Shown in pieces: positions 13,078 to 20,618 of a stretch of DNA of 20,711 nt. The stretch covers positions 1 through 20,711 of the IMG/VR virus record IMGVR_UViG_3300022542_000311, one strand, 5' to 3'. The notes under the pieces are model-generated. The model was not told where the DNA came from and searched no databases. It saw nothing but the letters and a program-made list of their open reading frames with translations. Position 1 is the stretch's first letter, and every line of letters starts with the position of its first letter. The translations under genes and the position numbers were made by a program. The stretch comes from a virus.

Positions 13078-13266
13078 ATAAGTAAATTTTTCATCCCTGT
13101 TGATCTTGCAGGATGCGAAGTACTAATTCAGATGGACTGCAATCTGTCTGTGTTGTTGCTTTGTCTGCTTTAATTGACTTGAACTCCTTTTCGATAAGCG
13201 GGCAGGGATGAATCCTATTAGGGCATTTATAATGCCTACACATTAATCCTATTCTAGGAGGGAAAA
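13078..13266 (+). ncRNA. Putative structured leader RNA
   Basis: This non-coding stretch follows the promoter. TTCATCCCTG (13090-13099) and CAGGGATGAA (13203-13212) are perfect 10-base complements 103 bases apart, able to close a long-range stem. Inside, CAGAT and ATCTG (13130-13147 region) form a small hairpin. Downstream, GGCATT and AATGCC (13223-13236 region) form another, before the SD AGGAGGG of the next gene. No known riboswitch, tRNA or small RNA pattern is recognised. It may be a regulatory leader or a small RNA. Confidence 0.45.
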
Positions 13267-13533
13267 ATGCCAAAACAGCCTAATTTCAAATACGATTGTG
13301 GAGATGAGGTAAAAGACAAAATCACAGGATTTGTTGGTATTGTCAATTGCCGAACACAATGGTTAAACAATTGCAGCACGTATGGGGTGAAGTCTCGAAA
13401 GCTTAAGGATGGAGCTATGCTGAGTCAGGAATCATTTGATGAACCACAGCTTGAACTTGTGAAGCGTAAAGCACTTGAGCCTAAACAAAATACAGGCGGG
13501 CCTTGTGATTCAGTCAAACGCACAAACAGATAG
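13267..13533 (+). CDS. Conserved phage protein of unknown function
   Basis: ATG 13267 follows AGGAGGG, a near-perfect ribosome site. The 88-residue protein has a beta-rich first 60 residues with GDEVKDKITGFVGIV and RTQWLNNCSTYGV, which I recognise as a pattern shared by small phage proteins of unknown role with a likely SH3-like barrel. The C-terminus (about 65-88) is a basic, probably disordered tail. It heads the operon with the UvsY-like, SSB and RecA genes, under the promoter at 13042, so a role in DNA transactions is possible. Confidence 0.75.
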   Translation: MPKQPNFKYDCGDEVKDKITGFVGIVNCRTQWLNNCSTYGVKSRKLKDGAMLSQESFDEPQLELVKRKALEPKQNTGGPCDSVKRTNR

Positions 13534-13543
13534 GAGGTGATAA

Positions 13544-14053
13544 GTGAGCTTTAAAGAAGATGTCAGCATCGACAGGCATAGTCTTGATTATGAATGGTTA
13601 AGACAAGCCGATCTCTTTCATAAGTACTCAGAAGACTATGCTAACGCCATGTTTGAACGAGATAAAAAGAAGGAAAGATTGACTTTAGTAAAAGCTCAAA
13701 TTGATGGTGATATTCGATTAGATCCAGAATCTTATGGTTTTACAGGAAAGCCTACTGAACCTGCCATAGCTTCTCTCATTATACAAGATGAACGTTATGA
13801 GGTTGCCAACAGTGTATACCTTGAGGCTGTAAGGGATATGAATGTAGTGGCAGGAGCTAAAATAGCTATGGAGCATAAAAAAACTGCTCTTGAGGTTCTT
13901 GCTAAATTATACCTTTCCGGATACTGGGGAGAAGCCCGCATTCCTGATGAGGCTAGGAAGAAATACGAAACTGAAAATGAATCTACCGCGTTGAACTCAA
14001 GTTCAAGATTACAAAGTCGGTTAAAAAGTAAAAGAGGAAATACAGATGGCTAG
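13544..14053 (+). CDS. UvsY-like recombination mediator (probable)
   Basis: The start is GTG 13544, supported by AGGAGGTGA directly upstream at good spacing. The 169-residue protein is almost all helical, with a YEWLRQADLFHKYSEDYANA start (about 17-36), a charged middle, and a long helix around 105-135, features I associate with phage proteins often annotated as UvsY-like. UvsY helps load RecA/UvsX onto SSB-coated single strands. Gene order mediator, SSB, RecA supports this. The tail (about 150-169) is Ser/Arg/Lys-rich. The family link is by pattern memory; no catalytic motif exists to confirm it. Its end overlaps the SSB gene by 8 bases. Confidence 0.6.
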   Translation: MSFKEDVSIDRHSLDYEWLRQADLFHKYSEDYANAMFERDKKKERLTLVKAQIDGDIRLDPESYGFTGKPTEPAIASLIIQDERYEVANSVYLEAVRDMNVVAGAKIAMEHKKTALEVLAKLYLSGYWGEARIPDEARKKYETENESTALNSSSRLQSRLKSKRGNTDG

Positions 14054-15086
14054 AACATCGAGATTCAGAAGTAAAAAAGGATATAAAGAGGGCTTGCAGA
14101 AAAGAACAGAGCAAGCTACAGGAAGTAGAGGAGGAAAATGGAAGCCTATCTTTCTTTCTACAGCTAAATTTGAAAAATGGACATGCAAAGAGGGTGACCA
14201 TGTTATCGACATCATTCCATATCTTGATGATGATGATATCTTTCAATACAAACTGGAAGTCCTTGTTCATCAGAGAATTGGACCTGATGAAGGAAACTAT
14301 ATTTGCCCAAAAACCTTTGACAGTAAAGCAAACTGTGCTCTCTGTGATTTAAGATCAATGGCTCAGGCTGAGGATAACGAAGCGATGGCGGATCTTCTCC
14401 GTCCCCGTGAACGAGTGATCTACAACATTGTTTGTTATGACAACAACAAAGAAGAGGATAAGGGAGTTCAAGTCTGGGAAGCCTCTGGTTATCTTGCCGA
14501 GGATAACTTTCAAGCAGCAGCCAAAAAGAGACAAAAGGGTGGAGTCAGTAGTAAAATCTCTTTCGCTGATCCTGACGATGGTAGGACTATCAGTTTCGAA
14601 CGAACAGGAAGTGGTGTCGGAACTCGTTATATAGGGTTTGTGATGGAGGAACGTGATGAACCGATTTCAGATGATATTCTGGATGAAGCCTACATATTGG
14701 AAGATCTCATTGATATTCCCTCAGATGAGGTTCTCCAAGAACAGGCTGATATTGTCCTTGGTTCTTTTCGTTCCAATGAAGAAGATGAACAACCTGAAGA
14801 TTCTGATAAGAAGGATAAATCCAGTAAAACATCCTCTCGTATGTCTCGAAGAAGCAAGGGACGTGGGAAGAAGGATGAAAAAGATGAGAAGAACGAAGAA
14901 AAGGAGGAAAAGTCTAAATCTTCTCGAAGACGTACCAGAAGAACCATAGACAAAACAGGTGACTCAGGTACAGGAGATGATGTTCCCATGGATCTTGGAA
15001 AGGATGAAGACAAAGAGGCAGAAGATAAAGAGAAATCATCTGACAGAAAACGTTCAGGTCGTCGTAGAGTAACAAGAAGGAGATGA
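14046..15086 (+). CDS. Single-stranded DNA-binding protein (gp32-like)
   Basis: The 346-residue protein has a gp32-type core: an N-terminal basic arm (1-30), a FLSTAKFEKWTCKEGDHVIDIIPY opening of the OB-fold (about 36-59), and a zinc site with H75, C87, C97 and C100 (CPKTF then CALC). The first 235 residues are the folded part. The tail, about 110 residues, is unusual: it mixes Asp/Glu with Lys/Arg and ends in RRRVTRRR, whereas phage SSB tails normally end acidic to recruit partners. ATG 14046 has GAGG upstream. It lies between the UvsY-like and RecA genes. Confidence 0.78.
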   Translation: MARTSRFRSKKGYKEGLQKRTEQATGSRGGKWKPIFLSTAKFEKWTCKEGDHVIDIIPYLDDDDIFQYKLEVLVHQRIGPDEGNYICPKTFDSKANCALCDLRSMAQAEDNEAMADLLRPRERVIYNIVCYDNNKEEDKGVQVWEASGYLAEDNFQAAAKKRQKGGVSSKISFADPDDGRTISFERTGSGVGTRYIGFVMEERDEPISDDILDEAYILEDLIDIPSDEVLQEQADIVLGSFRSNEEDEQPEDSDKKDKSSKTSSRMSRRSKGRGKKDEKDEKNEEKEEKSKSSRRRTRRTIDKTGDSGTGDDVPMDLGKDEDKEAEDKEKSSDRKRSGRRRVTRRR

Positions 15087-15088
15087 GT

Positions 15089-16168
15089 ATGAGTAGACTA
15101 CGTTCTCGAACAAAGCAACTTGCAGAGGAGCTTGAAGAGCATGCTAATGAAGATGCCGATCAGGATGGATTCTTTTATACTCCTTCCGATTCTGATATGT
15201 TCGTGTCCACAGGGTCTACACTTCTCGACCTTGCCATTTCAGGTGGCAGGGTCAGGGGAGGAGGAATCCCTGGAGGAATAATGGTAGAAATCTATGGCGG
15301 ACCTGGTGCTGGCAAAACTGCACTTGCTATGGAAATTTGTGCTTCTGTCCAGTATAAAGGTGGAGAAACTACTGTTGCTGATCCTGAAGCAAGGCTTGAT
15401 AAGGAATATGCTAAGTCTTATGGGGTAGAAATATCTGCTGATGATTATTCTCGTCCCAACATTGTTATGGATGTGAAGAATGATAGAGGTAAGGTGACTG
15501 AAGAAGGACTTGAAAGTATTATCAAGAACTGGAATCCTCAGAGTACAGAAGTTGTGAATGCCTTGATAGCTGATAGCATAGCTGCCTTATCTACTTCCAT
15601 GGAGATGGGAAAAGGTGATTTACGTGGACAGAAGAAGGCTAAAGATCTTCATGCCCTTTGCAGAACAACTGCAAGGAGGATAAGTAAAGACAATAGATTA
15701 GTTGTCTTTACTAATCAATTGACAGTAGGAGAATATGGTTCAGATTCTCCTGGTGGAGTAGCTATTAAGTTCTATGCTTCTCTTCGTATCATAATCAAAC
15801 AAAAAGCACAGATTAAACCAAAGAAAAAGAACAAAGCAGGAAAGGAGGTAATAAAGGTAACTGGCATTGAAAGTGAGTGTTGGATTAAGAAATCATCTGT
15901 TGATGATCCCTACCGTTCTGCGCTTATTTATTTAATGTTTGGTTCTGGTATTGATGATATCCGTGCAAATCTTCAATATGTAAAAGATATGACGAAAGAG
16001 TCTTCTTATGATTGTATTGATGGTAAGACTTATGTGGCAATGAATGCTGCGATTAAATATATCGAAGATAATAATCTTGAATCTGAATTGAGAGAAAAGG
16101 TAATTGATTTATGGGAAGAATCTGAATCTTTATTTAAAATTAAGAAGAAAAAGAAAGTTCGATTTTGA
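15089..16168 (+). CDS. RecA/UvsX-like recombinase
   Basis: The 359-residue protein pairs homologous strands during phage recombination and repair. It shows STGSTLLDLAISGG near 40-53, Walker A GGPGAGKTA at about 70-78, a DPEARLD segment near 98-104, Walker B LIADSIAAL near 159-167, FTNQ near 207-210, and SPGGVAIKFYASLRI (about 219-233), the L2/TPGG region of RecA. ATG 15089 is chosen over 15083, since AAGGAG directly abuts 15083 but sits 6 bases before 15089. The C-terminus is a Lys-rich string (about 350-359). Its stop overlaps the TTG start of a homing endonuclease inserted at this junction. Confidence 0.92.
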   Translation: MSRLRSRTKQLAEELEEHANEDADQDGFFYTPSDSDMFVSTGSTLLDLAISGGRVRGGGIPGGIMVEIYGGPGAGKTALAMEICASVQYKGGETTVADPEARLDKEYAKSYGVEISADDYSRPNIVMDVKNDRGKVTEEGLESIIKNWNPQSTEVVNALIADSIAALSTSMEMGKGDLRGQKKAKDLHALCRTTARRISKDNRLVVFTNQLTVGEYGSDSPGGVAIKFYASLRIIIKQKAQIKPKKKNKAGKEVIKVTGIESECWIKKSSVDDPYRSALIYLMFGSGIDDIRANLQYVKDMTKESSYDCIDGKTYVAMNAAIKYIEDNNLESELREKVIDLWEESESLFKIKKKKKVRF

Positions 16169-16881
16169 TTACTCAAAAAGAACTAAAAAAGATTCTTCAT
16201 TATGATGAGAAAACTGGTGTATTTACTTGGAAAGTAAATAGAGGTAACAATCAAACAAAAGGTGAAATTGCTGGATATCCAGATAAGGATGGATATGTAC
16301 GAATTTCAATTAATAAAAAGAGATTCCTTGCTCATAGACTTGCTTGGTTATATAAGAAAGGATATTTACCTGAAAATCTTATAGATCATGAAGATAGAAA
16401 TCCTTACCATAATTGGTGGGATAATCTTAGGGAAACTTCCCACTCTTGTAATGCAAAGAATACTGGTAATTTTAGTCATAATACTTCTGGAGTAAAGGGA
16501 ATATGGTTTAATAAAAGTGCAAAGAAATGGCAATCAGAAATTAAAATAAATAAAGTGCCAAAGTATCTTGGCATTTATAAAGATTTTACAGAAGCTGTTG
16601 CCCACAGATTGGCTGCGGAGCAATGTATAAACTGGGAAGGATGCGATTCCTCCTCTCCTGCTTATCAATATATGAAAGAGGTTCTAACAATGGCAAGAGT
16701 AAAGAAAGATCTGGAAGACAACATCGAAGCATTGATTGATGGACTGGGTAATCTTAAAGATGAGCTGAGAAATGCTATGAACAATAAGGCAGCAGCTGGT
16801 CGTGCTCGAAAACTTACCCTGTCCTTGGCAAAGAGAGGAAAGGATTTTCGAACACTGTCAGTAGCCTACAGTAAAGAGTAA
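16165..16881 (+). CDS. HNH/AP2 homing endonuclease fused to an Hc1-like histone domain
   Basis: The ORF begins at TTG 16165 overlapping the recA stop. Residues about 1-100 form an HNH nuclease module: GVFTWK, AHRLAW with H57, IDHEDRNPYHNWWDNLR with D74, H75 and N87, and a late N96. Residues about 107-172 are an AP2-like DNA-binding domain (TSGVKGIWFNKSAKKW then AVAHRLAAEQC). Such free-standing nucleases cut specific phage sites and spread by homing. From M176 the frame runs on into 63 residues like chlamydial histone Hc1 (KAAAGRARKLTLSLAKRGKDF). That part has its own ATG and SD, so the fusion may be accidental or only partly used. A broken relative is at 5380-5633. Confidence 0.83.
   Translation: MITQKELKKILHYDEKTGVFTWKVNRGNNQTKGEIAGYPDKDGYVRISINKKRFLAHRLAWLYKKGYLPENLIDHEDRNPYHNWWDNLRETSHSCNAKNTGNFSHNTSGVKGIWFNKSAKKWQSEIKINKVPKYLGIYKDFTEAVAHRLAAEQCINWEGCDSSSPAYQYMKEVLTMARVKKDLEDNIEALIDGLGNLKDELRNAMNNKAAAGRARKLTLSLAKRGKDFRTLSVAYSKE
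16690..16881 (+). CDS. Hc1-like histone protein (internal start)
   Basis: ATG 16690 has GAGG 8 bases upstream, an ideal site, so a 63-residue protein can be made independently of the endonuclease frame in which it sits. It is helical and carries KAAAGRARKLTLSLAKRGKDFRTL near its end, matching the pattern of the N-terminal part of Chlamydia Hc1 (repeated Ala, then Arg/Lys helices). Hc1 proteins condense DNA. The Lys/Ala-rich tail of full Hc1 is absent; a similar tail occurs in the separate protein at 2739-3401. The parallel at 5630, where the endonuclease remnant ends just before the next gene, suggests this was once a separate gene after the insertion. Confidence 0.65.
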   Translation: MARVKKDLEDNIEALIDGLGNLKDELRNAMNNKAAAGRARKLTLSLAKRGKDFRTLSVAYSKE

Positions 16882-16893
16882 AGAGTAGAAATT

Positions 16894-16954
16894 TAGGGAG
16901 AAGGTGGATGATGGCTTCCTGTGCATTATACTCTTTGTGCTTTCCTTCTCCCTA
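16894..16954 (+). repeat. Perfect 11-bp inverted repeat in an intergenic region
   Basis: TAGGGAGAAGG (16894-16904) pairs with CCTTCTCCCTA (16944-16954) around a 39-base loop. No T tract follows, so it is not a classic terminator. It could be an RNA stem affecting the downstream gene or a processing site. Confidence 0.7.
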
Positions 16955-17007
16955 TTTCACAGAATATCAAAAGAGATAATAAACTCTTACAAATGTTGGA
17001 GAAAACA

Positions 17008-17238
17008 ATGGCGAAGCGTGAATTAGTAGATGGATTTGAAGAACTTACTGTAGATGTATCAAAGACAATTCAGGAGAAGGATTTTGAACCTTTGAAAATC
17101 CGCCTATCTTTGAAGAAAATGATCAAACCTGAAGAGATTTCAGACGAAATCAGAGAGGTATCGGAAATCCTTGAAAACGAGATCTGCGATATCATGGGAA
17201 TTGAATCAAATCCTGATGATGATGATGTTCCATTTTAA
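17008..17238 (+). CDS. Unknown 76-residue protein
   Basis: ATG 17008 has GGAG 8 bases upstream; an in-frame GTG at 16921 would start within the inverted repeat loop and has no SD. The protein is acidic with a basic centre, mixed strand and helix, and ends in NPDDDDVPF, an acidic tail with a terminal Phe like those by which phage SSB and T7-type proteins bind partners. The rest has no known motif. It might be a DNA-mimic or replication accessory, but this is only a suggestion from the tail. Confidence 0.65.
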   Translation: MAKRELVDGFEELTVDVSKTIQEKDFEPLKIRLSLKKMIKPEEISDEIREVSEILENEICDIMGIESNPDDDDVPF

Positions 17239-17281
17239 ATCATGCTAAATATAGTTTTAATAAACCAAGTGCAGGGTGATC

Positions 17282-17557
17282 ATGAAAAAACCAACAGACT
17301 TTGTATATCATTACATAGTACATAAAGAAAAATTAAACCCCTATGTTGATGTGGATAAATTGATTACATCCATAGTGTATTATGTGCAAAATCATAGTGT
17401 GTATTTTAATTACTCACCCAATTTTGTAGATGATGTAATGGTGTTTGGAATAGTAGGACACACTCAGGATCACCTTGAACTGCAAAAGAAGTTGGGGAAC
17501 ATCCTCAAAGAACTTGGATGCATATTGAAATTCTCTACATTCCATAAATTTGGTTGA
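17282..17557 (+). CDS. Unknown 91-residue protein
   Basis: ATG 17282 with AGGGTGA a few bases upstream is preferred to GTG 17276, which overlaps the SD itself. The protein is alpha/beta, with alternating hydrophobic segments (near 25-36 and 45-58) and a C-terminal strand. No cysteine pattern or catalytic motif is seen. It ends 3 bases before the 5-prime nuclease gene, so is probably in the same operon. No family recognised. Confidence 0.58.
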   Translation: MKKPTDFVYHYIVHKEKLNPYVDVDKLITSIVYYVQNHSVYFNYSPNFVDDVMVFGIVGHTQDHLELQKKLGNILKELGCILKFSTFHKFG

Positions 17558-17560
17558 CAA

Positions 17561-18454
17561 ATGAAAACATTATTAATTGATTGCTCCGCTTTATGTTATT
17601 CTTCAGCTCACACCCTCCGAGGTCTTGAACATGAAGAGATTCAGGTAGGTGTATTGTTTGGATTCCTTCGCCAATTAAGATCCCTTTCTGAACGGTTCAA
17701 CACAAGTGATTTTGTGTTTCTATGGGATTCTAAATCTTCTGATCGCAAAAAACTATTCCCTGAGTATAAAGTCAAGCGTGGCAAAAGCAGGAAGGAAGAT
17801 CCTGAACTTGCAGCTATCTTTCAAGCCACTTATGAGCAAATCAAAAAACTCAAATTGGATATCTTACCTAGAATGGGATACGTCAATTCCTTTGAACAAG
17901 AAGGAAAGGAAGCTGATGATCTTCTTGCTAATATTGTTGAAGGATACAAAGATTGTGTCATTGTAACTGGTGATGAAGATCTGTTACAAATGCTTGATCT
18001 CTGTGATATGTGGTCAACTGGAAAGAAGAAGCTGCTCACTGCTGAGTGGTTCGAAGGTGAATATGGAATACATCCTTATGAGTGGGCAGAGGTAAAAGCC
18101 TATGGAGGATGTAAAACCGATGAAGTGCCTGGAATACCTATTCCCGATGGTAAGGGTGGATGGAGTTCAAAAGGAGTTGGGCCTGGCACTGCTATCAAAT
18201 ACATAAAAGGAGAATTGCCCTCTCACTGGAAAGCTTTCAAAGCAATAAAAAGCGAACATGGACAGGAAGTATACAGAAGAAACCTCCCTCTTGTTAAATT
18301 ACCTATGGATGGAACAAAAGATATTGAATTGAAAGAACAAGGAGTACTGAACTTTCTCGCTTTCTGGGACATATGTCAAGAACTTCGGTTCGAAATGTTC
18401 ATGAAAGGCACTGAGAAGGTTAAATGGGATTTATTTCTACGGGGTGAATTATGA
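17561..18454 (+). CDS. 5-prime to 3-prime exonuclease / flap endonuclease (FEN)
   Basis: The 297-residue protein matches phage 5-prime nucleases that remove RNA primers. Metal-binding acids are visible at D7 (LLIDCSA), D56 in FLWDSK, E117, D119 and D120 (GKEADDLL), and D138 and D140 (VTGDEDLLQ), in family order. A helix-hairpin-helix-like segment with SSKGVGPGTAIKY lies near 202-214. The polymerase at 9276 has no such domain, so this gene supplies it separately, as in T5 and T7-like phages. The upstream SD is weak (GGTTGA). The stop overlaps the next gene as ATGA. Confidence 0.88.
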   Translation: MKTLLIDCSALCYSSAHTLRGLEHEEIQVGVLFGFLRQLRSLSERFNTSDFVFLWDSKSSDRKKLFPEYKVKRGKSRKEDPELAAIFQATYEQIKKLKLDILPRMGYVNSFEQEGKEADDLLANIVEGYKDCVIVTGDEDLLQMLDLCDMWSTGKKKLLTAEWFEGEYGIHPYEWAEVKAYGGCKTDEVPGIPIPDGKGGWSSKGVGPGTAIKYIKGELPSHWKAFKAIKSEHGQEVYRRNLPLVKLPMDGTKDIELKEQGVLNFLAFWDICQELRFEMFMKGTEKVKWDLFLRGEL

Positions 18455-18657
18455 TACCAAAGAATACAGTTATATTTTCTGATCCTAAATTCCTGAACGA
18501 ATCTGGTACTCCTAAAGAAGGAGCTGACATCCATCTAGGATATCTCAGATGTCATCCTGATTCCCTTGATAAGGTATTGAATGGCATTAAACAGACACTT
18601 GGTTTTGTCCTTGAAGTGGTTCATAACCAGCCAGAGATAAATCAATGCACCAATTAA
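18451..18657 (+). CDS. Unknown 68-residue protein
   Basis: ATG 18451 overlaps the nuclease stop and has GGGGTGA upstream. The protein is alpha/beta, starting with a strand (NTVIFSDP) and containing GADIHLGYLRCHPDS, then a helix and a strand. No motif is recognised. The last 13 bases overlap the endonuclease VII start, so the genes are probably translated together. Confidence 0.6.
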   Translation: MIPKNTVIFSDPKFLNESGTPKEGADIHLGYLRCHPDSLDKVLNGIKQTLGFVLEVVHNQPEINQCTN

Positions 18658-19160
18658 AACATTCAGAATTAAAAGAAATAAGAGAATTCTTTCATGAACA
18701 ACAAAGGGGAATTTGTCCTATTATTAATCAGGAAATTCCTATTGAGGATATGGTTGTTGATCATAAACACAGAAAGAAGTCCACTCCTGTTGGGGAAAAT
18801 AGATGTGGTATGGTTCGTGGTGTAATACAAAGGTCGGCAAATGTAATTGAAGGCAAATTATCAAGCGCTTATGTGCGATATGGTCTACATAAATTCGATA
18901 TCACATTACCTGACTTCCTCAGAAACCTTGCTGACTATTTGGAAAATCCTCCGCTCTCTGAAGAATTATTAATTCATCCTTCAGAGGCTCCTCCACCAAA
19001 GAAGCTGATGAAGAGAAGTTATAATTCTTTATATACTCTGTATAAAAAGAATCCTGTACGTACACCATTTCCTAAATTTCCTAAATCAGGTAAAATGATA
19101 AATGCGCTTCAAAATCTGTATGATTATTACGAACTCGAACCGGAATATTATAAACAGTAA
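18645..19160 (+). CDS. Recombination endonuclease VII-like (Holliday junction resolvase)
   Basis: Endonuclease VII (T4 gp49) cleaves branched DNA before packaging. The 171-residue protein has the His-Me finger core: GICPI near 22-26, VDHKH with D39, H40 and H42, RGV near 58-60, and N66 in the position of the conserved Asn. Both zinc CxxC pairs of the T4 protein are largely lost: the first reads CPII, and the second position reads QRSA instead of CxxC. Residues about 85-171 form a helical C-terminal region. The enzyme is likely active without structural zinc, as in other phage variants of this family. Confidence 0.78.
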   Translation: MHQLKHSELKEIREFFHEQQRGICPIINQEIPIEDMVVDHKHRKKSTPVGENRCGMVRGVIQRSANVIEGKLSSAYVRYGLHKFDITLPDFLRNLADYLENPPLSEELLIHPSEAPPPKKLMKRSYNSLYTLYKKNPVRTPFPKFPKSGKMINALQNLYDYYELEPEYYKQ

Positions 19161-19174
19161 CCTAAGAGGATACT

Positions 19175-20452
19175 ATGGATGAATGGAAAGAAGTATTGAA
19201 CATAATCTATGAGATCGAAAGAGCCAAAGGAAATGCAAAGCATCCTCTCATCATCAAGTACCTTAATGAAAACAAATTGTTTGCTAAGATGGTAGAATAT
19301 ACCCTCAATACAAGCAGGACGTTCAAATGCAAAAAAGTTAAATGGACAGATGATTCTGATCCTCATGGAGATATCTTTGTCTATCTTGATTTCCTTAATG
19401 GCAAGAGTGGGGCAAATAGTACTGACAGGGACGCATTAGGAGAGATGGCCTCTGTGTCTGAAGAAAAATTCGAAGTCGTGAAAAGACTCCTTGAAAGAAA
19501 GATGGGATGTGGTCTTACTGTCAAAACTCTCAATAATCTATTGCCTGGATTTGTTCCTTACTTTAAGTACATGCGTTGCAGTGGACTTAATAAATCGGAT
19601 TATATTGTATTCCCCTGCTACAGTCAGTTGAAGGCTGATGGTGAATACTTTGATGTCTTTGTTCCAAGTGATGACAAGCAATCTATTTCATTTCAAACAA
19701 GAAATGGTAAAGTGGCTGATTTCTCATTAGTGGATACAGATTTTATGGATTTCCCTGCTGATTATAACGTTAAGTTAAGTGGCGAAGCTCTTCTCCTCAA
19801 AGAAGATGGTATTGGTTTTGAAGACAGGAAAGATGGAAATGCTATCATCAACAAAGCCTTGTATGGTAATCTGTCTCAGGCTGAAGCTGATAGGATCAGG
19901 TTTTCATTCTGGGATTCTGCATTTGATGGAGATGATTTGGATTATGAAGAAAGATTGGATGATCTTTATGGACTCCTCTTGCCTGTTATTGAATGCAAGA
20001 TAGTCAAGAATTGGGAAGAGGTATGGGAACATTATGCTGATGTCAGAAAGAGAGGACTTGAGGGAACTGTCCTTAAAAACTTCAAAGGAAGATGGAAAGA
20101 TGGTACTTCTTCTAATCAGATCAAGGTCAAATCCGAAAAGGAATGTGAGCTTGAAGTCTATGATATAGTTCCTGGAGAAAGAAAGTATTCAGGAATGATA
20201 GGCTCCTTGATGTGTAAATCATCCTGTGGTCAATTGCTCACTGATGTAGGAATGGGACTATCTGATGAGGACAGAGTAAAAGATGATTGGATTGGAAAGA
20301 TAATCACAGTACGATTCAATGCTGTATCTCGTTCTAAAGCAAAGGAGACATGGGCAATGACTCATGCGAGACTTGTTGATGATCGTCCAGACAAACTTCA
20401 CGCAGATTCTTTTGCTTATATTAAGAAGGTAAAGGAAGTAAAACGGAGGTAA
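19175..20452 (+). CDS. ATP-dependent DNA ligase
   Basis: The 425-residue protein seals nicks using ATP. The adenylation motif KADG has K153 as the likely nucleotide-bound lysine (CYSQLKADGEYF). Further nucleotidyltransferase motifs are LSGEALLL near 200-207, EGTVLKNF near 290-297, and QIKVKSE near 307-313. The final approximately 100 residues fit an OB-fold. The N-terminal 120 residues are a helical DNA-binding domain. ATG 19175 has AGAGGA upstream. This size is close to T4 ligase (487 residues) but shorter. The gene ends the replication block; an attC-like site follows. Confidence 0.93.
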   Translation: MDEWKEVLNIIYEIERAKGNAKHPLIIKYLNENKLFAKMVEYTLNTSRTFKCKKVKWTDDSDPHGDIFVYLDFLNGKSGANSTDRDALGEMASVSEEKFEVVKRLLERKMGCGLTVKTLNNLLPGFVPYFKYMRCSGLNKSDYIVFPCYSQLKADGEYFDVFVPSDDKQSISFQTRNGKVADFSLVDTDFMDFPADYNVKLSGEALLLKEDGIGFEDRKDGNAIINKALYGNLSQAEADRIRFSFWDSAFDGDDLDYEERLDDLYGLLLPVIECKIVKNWEEVWEHYADVRKRGLEGTVLKNFKGRWKDGTSSNQIKVKSEKECELEVYDIVPGERKYSGMIGSLMCKSSCGQLLTDVGMGLSDEDRVKDDWIGKIITVRFNAVSRSKAKETWAMTHARLVDDRPDKLHADSFAYIKKVKEVKRR

Positions 20453-20453
20453 T

Positions 20454-20588
20454 ATGAAGCGTATAAAACTTTTATTGTTAAAAATCAGGAGCAAGAGAGA
20501 TTTGCACCTAAACTTAGATAAGGTAGGATGGGTGGCAGCAAGCGGGGTCTTAGGAAAACCGCGCTGCTCACTTGTCCCTTGTATTTAA
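20454..20588 (+). CDS. Possible 44-residue peptide
   Basis: ATG 20454 is preceded by GGAGGTAAT, a strong ribosome site that spans the ligase stop. The frame codes for a basic peptide (MKRIKLLLLKIRSKRD at the start). The second half runs through the attC-like element at 20516-20597, and the stop lies in its right arm. It may be a real leader peptide, or an accidental frame behind the SD. Low confidence. Confidence 0.3.
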   Translation: MKRIKLLLLKIRSKRDLHLNLDKVGWVAASGVLGKPRCSLVPCI

Positions 20589-20597
20589 TTGTTATCT
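20516..20597 (+). repeat. attC-like recombination site at the right end
   Basis: AGATAAG (20516-20522) and GTTATCT (20591-20597) form the outer boxes (6 of 7 complementary). Inside, GCAGC (20535-20539), two unpaired A, GCGG (20542-20545) pair with CCGC (20559-20562) and GCTGC (20563-20567): a bulged stem as seen in attC. TTGTTATCTTTTAATT at 20590-20605 is identical to 27-42 at the other end of the window. Confidence 0.55.
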
Positions 20598-20618
20598 TTT
20601 AATTTAACGGGAGTGTAT

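Noticed and set aside
13090-13212. tRNA or known riboswitch in the leader
   Set aside because: No cloverleaf, T-loop consensus or acceptor end, and no recognised aptamer pattern; only long-range complementarity is clear.
13091-13273. Minus-strand frame in the gap after the clamp loader
   Set aside because: No convincing ribosome site for that strand, opposite to all other genes, and its span coincides with complementary arms better explained as RNA structure.
15083-15088. Upstream recA start at 15083
   Set aside because: The SD AAGGAG directly touches this ATG, leaving no spacing; ATG 15089 has normal spacing.
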